Below the pieces are notes generated by a model, which had not been told where the DNA came from, did not search any database, and saw only the letters and a program-made list of their open reading frames with translations. A stretch of DNA of 64,000 bases from Nemophila menziesii (Eukaryota > Streptophyta > Magnoliopsida > Boraginales > Hydrophyllaceae). The DNA is taken from assembly GCA_029959085.1 (NCBI GenBank), contig JARWIR010000003.1, positions 34,716,005 through 34,780,004 on the forward strand, given 5' to 3'. How positions within the stretch are numbered: position 1 is the stretch's first letter; each line of letters opens with the position of its first letter. Shown here one piece after another: positions 55,645 to 64,000 of this stretch. Both the position numbers and the translations under genes were made by a program.

Positions 55645-57269
55645 TTACCACTTTAAAAACTCGAGAGAATGAGATTAAAATTAGTAGAAGAACTGGCTCT
55701 AATTTGTTTATAAAACCTAGAACAGATACTACACTTGTCCATGAAGTGAATAAACAGAAAAATCTTCCTCTAATAATAAAATAGAGGTAAGGAGACTAGA
55801 AAATGCTTTCATTGTGGGAAAACTGGTCGCTTAAAGAAAAATTGTTTTAAGTCGAAAAATTAATTATTTGTTAATGTGAATGAGTCCAATGTGGTAATCA
55901 TGCCTAAGATTGATGATGATGAATATGAGGTACTAAAGATCACTGATAAGTCTAGTCATGTTAGTTGGATTCTTGATTCTGGTTGTACTTTTCACATGTT
56001 CCCCTCTTCTGAAATGTTTCATGACTTGATTTAAACTTGTAATGAAACTGTGTATATGGGTAATGATCAAACTTGTAATGTGAAAGGTATTGGTATGATG
56101 GTAAACAAATTACTTTGAACAATGTGAGATTCATTTCTGAGTTAAAAAGGAACTTGATTTCTTTAGGTGCCCTTGATGACCTTGGTTGTGTTTCTGAAGT
56201 GTCTAAGGGTAATACACATGTATATAGAAATTCCAAACTGCTTTTCTCTGGAACTAAGTGTGCTGGTTTATATGTTTTGAATGACACTCGTATTTCTTGT
56301 TTGAGTAACACTGTTTTTTAGCCTAAGCTTGCAGCTACTCATAAGTGGAATTTGAGACTTGGACATATAAGTCAACAAGGGCTTACAATACTTAGTAAGA
56401 ATGGTAGTTTTAGTAAGCATACACTTTGTGACTTATCTTTCTGTGAGAACTGTGTATTGGGAAAGCAACATAGGAAAAAGTTTAAGGCTGGTGTACACTT
56501 AGCCTCTAATTGACTAGAGTATGTTCATGCAGATTTATGGGTACTGAAAGGTATGATTCTCTTGGTAATTACAGGTATTCTTTATCTATAGTTGATGACT
56601 ATAGCAGGAGGGTTTAAAATTTTCTTTTGTAAACAAAGGATGAAACTTTTTTTAAAATAAAAGAGTGGAAAGCTTTGGAAGAAAATCAAACTAGTAAAAC
56701 AGTTAAAGTTTGTAGAAATGACAATGGTCTTGAGTTTTTCAATGAACAATTTGATAGTTTTTGTAATGAAAATTGGATTTTAAGACATAGAACAGTTAGA
56801 AAAACCCCTCAGCAGAATAGTATTGCTGAGAGGATGAACAAAACTCTTTTGGAAAAAGTTATATGTCTTTTACTCACCTCTGGTTTACCAAAATGTTTTT
56901 TTGGGGGGGGGATCCTTATATACTGCTACTTATTTAATCAACATGGGCCCCAATAGGTCTATTGATTTTAAATCTCCTATGGAGGTTTGGACTGGATCCA
57001 AACCTGACTTGTCTCACTTAAGAATCTTTGGGTGTGCTGCTTATGCACATCCTAAAGAAGGTAAACTTGACCCTAGATCTTTGAAATGTGTTATGATTGG
57101 TTATCAACAACAACATCGGATTAAAGGTTACAGATTGTGGGATAAGTCAGTTAATGGATTCAAAATTATTGTAAGTAGAGATGTTATATTTGATGAACTT
57201 ACTTTTCCTTGTAGAATTGTGAAGATTCAACAAATTAATTTTCCTAAGAACATAAAATATGACATTTAA

Positions 57270-57640
57270 TAATTGTGTGCGTGTGATGAACTATACCAAT
57301 TCTCTTCATAATCTATAGAATGATATCTAGATATTTAACATATAAATAATATGAAATCATTAGCACCACGAAAAACTATAAGTTTGTTATATATTTAGAG
57401 AAACCGTTAATAGACTTAGATTATACATTCTTAAAATTAGGAATAATAAAATAGGATAATAACTACGGGAGATCCTAAATCCATGTCAAGATCATGAAGA
57501 ATTGTGAGATTCTAGCTAATTTCTCATTTTTTTATTAATAACAAAAAATTAGGGGTTAGGGTTGTCAATGGCAAGGTTTTGTATGAGATAAGAAGTATAC
57601 TTTTAAATAGAAAACTGATTAGATCTCTAAAATGGTACAA
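57270..57640. other. AT-rich, no gene
   Basis: Nothing supported between the end of the copia remnant and the Cys-rich peptide gene. Confidence 0.5.
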
Positions 57641-57645
57641 TTATT

Positions 57646-57894
57646 TCATACGCAATTACATTCATAATGAATACATTTCCCTATAAGACCATATTTCTTA
57701 CACTTTAAGTTACAAAGGATGGTAATACAAAAGAAAGAATAATTTTGCACCTTCCGGCCATAATCAACTTCTGCAACCCTTATTTCCTTCTCTTTGTGTG
57801 TTTCCGCCTTTGCACAGTTAGTCGAGCTTACTACAATTAGGTAGAACAAAATGAAAGAAAGAAAAATTGTCTTGTTTATTGAATACATGGTCAT
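57646..57894 (-). CDS. Small secreted cysteine-rich peptide, defensin-like
   Basis: 82 residues. A typical signal peptide (Lys, then FLSFILFYLIVVSS, cleavage near NCAKA) is followed by a charged spacer (ETHKEKEIRVAEVDYGRK). The C-terminal part has six Cys, spaced C-x4-C-x3-C-x8-C-x4-C-x-C, ending in a gamma-core-like GKCIHYECNC. This resembles plant defensin-like or NCR-type peptides, which act outside the cell in defence or signalling. Six rather than eight Cys, and the lack of a visible intron, make the subfamily unclear. A TATA box is properly placed upstream. The frame is intact, but expression is unproven. Confidence 0.5.
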   Translation of the reverse strand: MTMYSINKTIFLSFILFYLIVVSSTNCAKAETHKEKEIRVAEVDYGRKVQNYSFFCITILCNLKCKKYGLIGKCIHYECNCV

Positions 57895-57938
57895 TCTTTC
57901 CGATATTGTTTGTGAGAAACAAAAATATTATATCTTAG

Positions 57939-57946
57939 TATTTATA
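57939..57946 (-). promoter_or_regulatory. TATA box of the Cys-rich peptide gene
   Basis: TATAAATA on the minus strand, 45 bp before the ATG. Confidence 0.5.
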
Positions 57947-57949
57947 AGA

Positions 57950-58238
57950 AAAAAATATTGTCATTTGTATCTCATGTTAAATGAACTTCAATGAAAATTT
58001 GACTTTATATATTCAATTAAAACTCACATTAATGTATTTTGACCAAAAAAAGGAAAGAGACGGATGAAATTAAGGAAATATTTAGATATAGGAGAAAATA
58101 AATAATAGATGACGAAATAAAAAATGAAAGGAAGAGGAGAGATTACATATTACTCCTTTCGTCCATCAATGTTTGTCATACTTTTTTTTCACACATATTA
58201 AGAAAAACAATTAATCCCTTCTATTTTTACTAAACAAT
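57950..58238. other. AT-rich upstream region of the Cys-rich peptide gene
   Basis: No other feature recognised. Confidence 0.4.
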
Positions 58239-60548
58239 TCATGGGGTTGAATCTTCTTTCACCCGAAAATCAGAAGAAAAAAGACTCCATGTTTATTTTC
58301 TCAGCAATGGAACAAATCCAGGGACCAGATAGATTTCCTGGAGAAGAAAGAGAAGAAAGTACAAGCTAACAAGACCTTGGTACAAACGTCAAATCAACAT
58401 GAAAAAGAGGGAGGCGGCATTTATTATGAGCGATCTGATTGACTTCACAACTTGTCAAAGGTCCAGCGGACATATATATGGGAGCCATTTTGCAGAAATA
58501 AAAAATGCTGACATGGATTTCACAACACCAAACAATGAGTGAGACAAGCTTGTAATATCCTTTATTTTCTTAACTTTAAATTCGAGCCAAAGTACAAGAT
58601 TTGAAACCATAGTTAAGTTAATATTAATATATAATATTGTGAAAACCCCAAACCTAATTTTATAATTACGATAAAATGAGTTATAAATAAAAGGAAAAAA
58701 GAAGTAAGAACTTGTTTTATTCTTTATAAAATTGCTCAAACAATAAAAGGAAATATAATAAAAGACCGAGAGATCGAAAATGAGTAGAAAAATATCAAAA
58801 TCGCAATTTTTTATAGAGCCAGTTACCTATAAAATTAATACAAATATATTTATTATAAAACTAAAAACATAATACTTATCGTCATAATAGATATTTAATT
58901 ATTTGTTATGAATATGCATATTAAAATATAATCTTAAAAAAACAATGACCGACAACAAGTTTGGTTGAATGTCAGGTGCATTAAGTACATCATGCAGGTA
59001 TAAAGTTTGACCAATTTACAAGTTCAACTTACATATGCCAACTCCTTTGACTTCAACCTTATTGTTTTTACCTATATACATTTACCTAGTTCGTTTTAGA
59101 ATCTGATGGTACTGGACATATTCCCTTGGACATTGGCTAGATAGTCTGTCGCTCTTGAATCCATAGTCCACAAATGATTAGAATTAGCTAGCAATACAAT
59201 ACTGGTACAAGAAGTAAAAGACATTGCTACCTTCTTAGGCTTGTTGCACTCTCGTGCGAAGTGACCAATCTTGTCACAGTTATAGTATTCCATCTCACTC
59301 TTGTCTTTTTTCTTACATAAACGTTTTTCCTTATTGTTACCACCATTCTTGTTCTTCTTGAAAGTAGGCTCATTTGAGTTTTTCTTTCAACGGTTCTTGC
59401 GCTTATTGCCAAAACATTTTTGGAGCTTGACTCAACAACATATGTCTGACCTTGAGGCTTAATTACATCCAAAAGTTTATCTTGCAACGTCACATGATGA
59501 GCATCATTTTTTTTTTGATATTTTCATTGCGAGTCAAGTTTATCTTCAGTGCTTCCAGTTATTTGGAAAAGAACAAATCACATCTTGAACGTGTTGTTCA
59601 TTAGTAAGGTTATGACCTATAGTCTTAAGTTTCCTAATAAGGTTAGCCATCTTTCGAAGATGTTGTTGTATGGTTTGATTAGACTTCTTCTTGTAATTAT
59701 CAAACTTGGCAGTCAATCGACGCAAGTTAGTCAAAATCGTATCCCCGAACTTCCCATTGAGAACGTTCCATATTTTGTTCGCAGTGGGTTACTGTTGATA
59801 CTCATAGACAAGATCGTCGTGCATGGAGATTATCAAGATGCCTTTAGCATTGAAATCATTCTTTTTATATTTATCATACGCCTCCATGTCCTTTTTCTTT
59901 TGAGTTGTGTTGCCTTCCTCAAGCAGAGACATGACATTGTTAATAGCCTCAAGAACATCTTGTTCCTCCAGAACATAATGTATCTTGAGCTTCAATGGAT
60001 ATAGTTCTCACCATTCATTTGTATTCTTTGTTGAAATCATCAATGATAGTTTTTGATGTATTTTTCTATTAAAGTGAGAGATTTTCATCAGCATACATAC
60101 ATTTATTTGATGATCCAATGTTATCAACGTAAATAGAATGAATAAGAAATATACAAAACAAGTGATAAAGAAATTTCACTATATTCTTAAACATATATCA
60201 CTATGTTTTTCGTTTAGTCATTCAATTTAATGGTAAAATAGGTTTCACTAGAACTACCACTTTTTCTGACATGAAAAAAACATTATAATATGAAAAGAAA
60301 CTAGAACATATTACAAAAAGAAACAAGTTGCGTTCATACATAATGGGAAAACTAAATTGATATACAGCTAAAGTAAATAACTGAATAAAAGCAACTAATG
60401 CAAAGATCCTACGTAACAATGAAAAATAAAAATCTGAAACAAACTACCTAATGAAAGATCTTAACCAAAATATTATGATCATGTGAATTTCACTCGCAAA
60501 GGAATCAACCCATCAAAATCTTCCTCCTCATAGCGACGTATCAAATCA
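58239..60548 (-). mobile_element. Repeat R3: copia-like unit with gag/protease remnant only
   Basis: Closely parallel to R2, without the MITE. It starts mid-unit (CATGGGGTTGAATC) and is cut at 60548, where a GGT-rich segment begins. It has the same layout of noncoding part plus gag/protease, and no pol. Confidence 0.6.
59096..60040 (-). pseudogene. Ty1/copia gag and protease start (copy in R3)
   Basis: Open pieces: LKIHYVLEEQDVLEAINNVM (59995), LTAKFDNYKKKSNQTIQQHL to SFPNNWKH (59734-59546), and YYNCDKIGHFARECNKPKK (59290) followed by LWTMDSRATDYLA. It shares with R2 the Tyr for the first knuckle Cys and the Arg in the protease DSG motif. Stops and frameshifts separate the pieces. Confidence 0.75.
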
Positions 60549-60880
60549 TAGGTGGTGGTGGTGGTTGTTGTGGTGGTGGTGCTTGCTGTGGTGGTGGTTG
60601 TGGTGGTTGTAGTGGTAATTAAATACATGGTGGTGGTGGTGGAGGAGGAAGTACCCTATTATTTGTTAATATTTAAAAACTAATATTGTTTTATTAAAAT
60701 AAAATAATATATTTAATAATAAGAGTAATAAAGGTATGAAATATATAAAAAAGATGTTTTCTATAAATAATTACTTCATTTCATTAGGCAATTTTTTATA
60801 AAATAAATTATTGAAGGCTTAAAATAATAATTAGAAAGGTTAATGAAAATGTTATCAACAAAAACCCTTATAGTAAACGT
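60549..60880. repeat. (GGT)n-started segment, inverted copy of 47690-48020
   Basis: It begins with a GGT/TGT-rich tract (60549-60650) and continues with TACATGG and AATAATAAGAGTAATAAAGG. It ends near ACCCTTATAGTAAAC, the reverse complement of the 47690 end. Confidence 0.6.
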
Positions 60881-60948
60881 TGTGTCTTTTAATATAACAT
60901 TTTTTCAAATAAACCATCACAACTTTTCAAATCTACATTTTCATCTTC

Positions 60949-60958
60949 TATAAATAGT
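60949..60958 (+). promoter_or_regulatory. TATA box with a leader-like sequence of unknown gene
   Basis: CTATAAATAG is followed by a leader-like stretch (GAGAGAGATAGAAAAAAGC) to about 61190. No coding region follows directly; it could be a remnant of an LTR or of a lost gene. Confidence 0.3.
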
Positions 60959-61378
60959 TGACTAACTCAAATATTTTATTCATTCATTTTGTCAAAGTAT
61001 TAAAATTATAAGAGAGAGATAGAAAAAAGCAACATTATTAAGTTCGTTGAAATTCTTAAGAATTCGTGTGTCAGTTTCTTTTGAATAGTTTTGTCGTTAT
61101 ATCCTGGAGGTTGAAACCAACAAACGTAAGACACCGGTACGTGGCCTAAATACCTTAAAGACGTTGCATCCAATCCGAGACTCGACAAGTAAAGTTATTT
61201 ATCAATTTACTTTTATTTTAATTCTGCATTAGTTTTATATTGTTTACTAACTTATGCAAATGAAACACAATCACAAACACCGTCAAAAATAATTTTAGAA
61301 CTATATATATATTTAGCAATTATTAGTCCACCTGATGTAGCAGTCGCGTTAGAGTCTTAGTAAGTGCTATTCAACATT

Positions 61379-61506
61379 TTCAATGTCATAAGCTCCACTG
61401 GTTAGAGATTTGGTTATCTTTCTAAACAATATAGGTTTAAACCGTGTCAATAACACCGAATCTAAAAATGATTTTTCCATGTAAAATAAATAAATATTCT
61501 TCCGTC
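61379..61506 (+). mobile_element. tRNA-derived SINE-like element between 25-bp direct repeats
   Basis: The core reads like a decayed tRNA: A-box region TAAGCTCCACTGGTTAGAG, B-box region AGGTTTAAACC. An A/T-rich tail follows. The flanks 61354-61378 and 61507-61531 are identical (25 bp, starting GTCTTAGTAAGTGC). Confidence 0.5.
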
Positions 61507-61531
61507 GTCTTAGTAAGTGCTATTCAACATT

Positions 61532-61905
61532 CTTCCGTTAGCTAGATGAATTCGTCAAGCAAATATAAGAATAAAAAATGTCATCATATAATACATATAG
61601 TATCTCATCATAACTATTAATGAGAACACACCTCATACATCAACAAAATGACATAATTTTCTAATTTAGCAATTGAACCGGCTTAGCTAATGGAGTACTA
61701 CTATTAATAAAATAGTCCATTAAATATTATATCACTGCCAACTATTTGTTCTTATTTTTGGCTGAGTCAATAAGGCAATGGTTCTATAATTCTATTTAAT
61801 ACCTGCTTAAATTAGTCTTGTCTTTTGAATAACTGATCATATTAAAATTCATGGGAAATTTTTTGAAAATGGGTGACAAGTACTCCATCAATTAATTTTT
61901 CTTAC
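61532..61905. other. Upstream region of the PP2-like gene
   Basis: AT-rich, no gene; it presumably contains the promoter. Confidence 0.4.
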
Positions 61906-61914
61906 CTATATATG
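61906..61914 (+). promoter_or_regulatory. TATA box of the PP2-like gene
   Basis: CCTATATATG, about 100 bp before the ATG at 62007. Confidence 0.5.
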
Positions 61915-62006
61915 TTGGATGGTTGAAAGTTCAGAGATGCAAGAAAGAGAGGTTTAGCAATTTTTATTTGTTTGTGAGCCAATAGTCTTTTTGGATTAGT
62001 AATAAA

Positions 62007-63590
62007 ATGGTATTGGAGAAAGATCAAATGAGGGCCGAGAGAGCAGCAAAAAGAGCTGAAAATGCAAAAACTAGGGCCAATAATTCTAAGATAAGAGCGG
62101 AGAATGCAACAAAAAGAGCCGAAGAGGCAGAAAAGAGGGCAGAGAAAACAGCAGAAAGAGCTAAAGATGCAAAACAGAGGGCTGAGAACGCTAGGAAAAG
62201 AGCAGATGATGCGGAAAGGAAAGCTGAGCAGGCAACTCAAAAAGCTCAAGATCTAGAAAAGAGGGTTGAGGAAGCAACAAAAAGAGTCGAAGGTCAAAAG
62301 AAGGCCGAGGAAGTAACAAAAAGATCTGAAGATCAAAAGAAGGCCGAGGAAGTAACAAAAAGATCTGAAGATCGAAAGAAAGTCGAGGATGCTGAAAACA
62401 GGGCTAAGGAGTCAGAAAAAAGAGCTAAAGAAGATGAAAAGAAGGCTGAGGAGGCAACAAAAAGAGCCGAAGATCAAAAGAAGGCCGAGGAAGCAACAAA
62501 AATATCTGAAGATCGAAAGAAAGTCGAGGATGCTGAAAACAGGGCTAAGGAGTCAGAAAAAAGAGCTAAAGAAGATGAAAAGAAGGCTGAGGAGGCAACA
62601 AAAAGAGCCGAAGATCAAAAGAAGGCCGAGGAAGCAACAAAAATATCTGAAGATCGAAAGAAAGTCGAGGATGCCGCAAAAAGAACGAACGATGATGAAA
62701 GCAGGGCTAAGGAGTCAGAAAAAAACGATGAAGAAGATGGAAAGAGGGCTATGGAGACAACAAAAAGAGCTGAAGATCAAATGAATGACAAGGAGGCAGA
62801 AGAAAGAGTTGAAGATGCAGAATCACTTCCACATAAATATGAAGAGATTCTATTAGATGCAGATGAACCACTTGACGAATCCTCAAGAAAGAAAGTATAT
62901 GATCAACTACATGCTGGAATTTACTTGTGGAGTAAGAGCGAGGCAAGTATTTATCTCTCTATATTGAAATTTTACTACCTATTTCACGTATTATTTTCCA
63001 TCCATCAAAATTAACAAGACCATTTTATGTTATACATCCAGAAGTATTGGGTTGACAGAAAGAACAGAAACTGTTTCATGATGTCTGCAAAAAATTTCTA
63101 CATCCAAGATGAAAGATTAAAATATATTCTTTGGTCGTTGGTGAATAAATCAGGGTAAGTACAATTGTAATTCAAGTTGTACTTACACTATCTAATCATG
63201 GGTTATTTTTGCAGTGGTGACGTGTCTTTTCCTACATATGAACCAAGCAACCCTACGTGGCTGTATATTGATAAAAGATTCAGAGCAGATTTATGTACTC
63301 CAGAAATTACTTACGAGGTTGTATTTCTTGTTATGTTGACACATAATGTAGTAGAGAATTGTAGGGCTTTAACATTTCGGTTATATGATGGCATACCAAA
63401 GCCACAAACCAATCTCATAAATTTAAAAGACAAAAAATTAGGAGAATGGATTGAGATCCTGGCCGGTGAGTTTGAGGCACCGCCTATGGGGACCAGAATG
63501 ACATATATTAGTTATGGTATAGCTGATTGCTATCCCCATAATAAACAAGGTTTTTTAATCAAAGGAGTTGTAATCCGGCCAAAAGCATGA
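62007..63590 (+). CDS. PP2-like (phloem protein 2 / Nictaba-type) lectin with N-terminal coiled coil
   Basis: Three exons (62007-62942, 63042-63154, 63215-63590) join in frame to 474 residues with no lesion. Residues 1-270 form a long Lys/Glu/Ala-rich coiled coil of KRAE-type repeats. It includes a 47-residue unit present nearly three times (starts at 62370, 62511 and 62652). The PP2 domain follows (GIYLWSKSE/KYWVDRKNRNCFMM, SAKNFYIQDERLKYILW, NPTWLYIDKRF, PEITYEVVFLVML, GEWIEILAGEFEAPP, GVVIRP). PP2-type domains bind N-acetylglucosamine-containing glycans or act in phloem and stress responses. The first intron uses a GC donor (GCGAG/GCAAGT), which keeps the KYW motif in frame. Without that splice the frame would stop at 63012-63014 and lose the lectin domain. 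Confidence 0.85.
62370..62700 (+). repeat. 141-bp tandem repeat within the PP2-like gene
   Basis: Phrase GATCGAAAGAAAGTCGAGGA at 62370, 62511 and 62652, exactly 141 bp (47 codons) apart. The first two units are almost identical and the third diverges after about 25 bp. Confidence 0.92.
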
Positions 63591-64000
63591 GTTGCTTGCT
63601 TGCTTGCGTAAATGGTGTTACGACTCATGAGACTTGGTCCAACACAATATCGAAGATGTAATATTTTAAAGTTTTTTAAAGTACCTACATATATATAGAG
63701 TTTTCTTATTTGTAGTTTTACTCACTCCTATAATTCGATATAATTATTCTCCATCATTATTTTCTTCTTACTTTCATAACCGCTGCAGTATGTATTAGAA
63801 ATTGAACATAATTGTTTGGTTGTATTACTCGTAACAATTCTGTATTAATTTATACCAATGTTTCTTAAATTGGTTGTTCATATAATTTTACCACTAATAT
63901 TGAACAATGTGAAAAGGCACATAAATATAACACAGTTATTTTCCATGTTTGTTTTTATCTCTAAACCTGTTTTAATATTTTTTCTTTCTGACTGATGAAT
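63591..64000. other. 3' flank of the PP2-like gene
   Basis: It starts with a short GCTT repeat (63593-63605). No further gene is visible. Confidence 0.5.

Larger units (their letters stand above)
52603..57269 (+). mobile_element. Ty1/copia retrotransposon, 3' truncated, split by a solo LTR
   Basis: A 5' LTR (52603-53250, TG...CA, with TATA at CATATAAAAGG near 52797) and a primer-binding site are followed by gag, protease and integrase in Ty1/copia order. The reverse transcriptase, RNase H and 3' LTR are missing; the sequence ends after the integrase C-terminus at 57269. A 1549-bp solo LTR interrupts gag at 54096. The LTR start is inferred, because no second LTR exists for comparison. Confidence 0.82.
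53567..57269 (+). pseudogene. Copia gag-protease-integrase, broken
   Basis: The gag start is MATTQIEMSDYDRKIDFGNW followed by TAG, a shift, and then an open part at 53664-54090 (WLEGTLDKAAEINEETFDII, LNSIPESYQVVKDV). It resumes after the solo LTR at 55650. The knuckle is CFHCGKTGRLKKNC (His replaced by Arg). Protease is WILDSGCTFHMFPSSEMFH. Integrase has GHISQQG, CENCVLGK, HADLWV, CRNDNGLEFF and TPQQNSIAERMNKTLLEK. A run of nine G (56903-56911) shifts the frame before LYTATYLINMGP and VWTGSKPDLSHLRIFG. Many stops are present. Confidence 0.82.

Noticed and set aside
61902..62249. Minus-strand Cys/Phe/Leu-rich open frame opposite the PP2-like gene
   Set aside because: It mirrors the KRAE repeat codons of the plus-strand coiled coil and has no independent support.

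Overview
The window is nuclear DNA from a flowering plant, probably a eudicot. It is AT-rich, genes have short GT-AG introns, the retrotransposons are plant lineages (L1 LINEs with DUF4283 ORF1, Ty1/copia with a tRNA-iMet primer site), and there are F-box/FBA, FAR1-related and PP2-like lectin genes. The species cannot be named from the sequence. All calls come from reading the sequence by eye; no database was searched.

Layout. 1-5790: most of an L1 LINE on the minus strand, running off the left edge. 6420-13121: two diverged copies of a two-exon gene of unknown function, then a decayed F-box gene. 14047-22920: a solo LTR (target duplication GTATT) split by a CACTA transposon (14483-21601, duplication AAA). 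The LTR sits between the promoter and the coding region of a second decayed F-box gene (22971-24061). 24340-25190: a 175-bp tandem repeat hit by a 304-bp Mutator-type MITE. 26162-28150: a FAR1/MULE pseudogene. 29420-29721: a likely Helitron. 30425-33170: a ruined LINE carrying a 571-bp hAT MITE, with a second copy of that MITE at 33304-33875.

33986-42883 is the most interesting part: a complete 8.9-kb Mutator-like element with 9-bp target duplications (AAATTATAA). It holds two convergent genes, a mudrA-type transposase (minus) and an eight-exon gene (plus) for a roughly 935-residue protein. That protein has a DUF1985-like N-terminus and a Ulp1-like C-terminus whose catalytic Asp and Cys are replaced. 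Six clusters of a palindrome (core CATGGAATTCCATG, 18 perfect copies) fill three introns of the plus-strand gene, two introns of the transposase and the space between the genes. I saw none in exons. This resembles the VANC anti-silencing system of Arabidopsis VANDAL elements, but with a different target motif.

43230-44250: a small intact C2H2 zinc-finger gene. 45545-51150 and 58239-60548: three copies of a repeat family, two of them carrying a copia gag/protease remnant, interrupted by a short LINE and MITEs. 52603-57269: a 3'-truncated copia element whose gag is split by a second copy of the solo LTR. 57646-57894: a small secreted Cys-rich peptide gene. 62007-63590: an intact three-exon PP2-like lectin gene with a long N-terminal coiled coil and an apparent GC-AG intron.

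The likely working host genes are the C2H2 gene, the PP2-like gene and possibly the Cys-rich peptide. Almost everything else is transposon or pseudogene. Several lesions fall in homopolymer runs and could be assembly errors.
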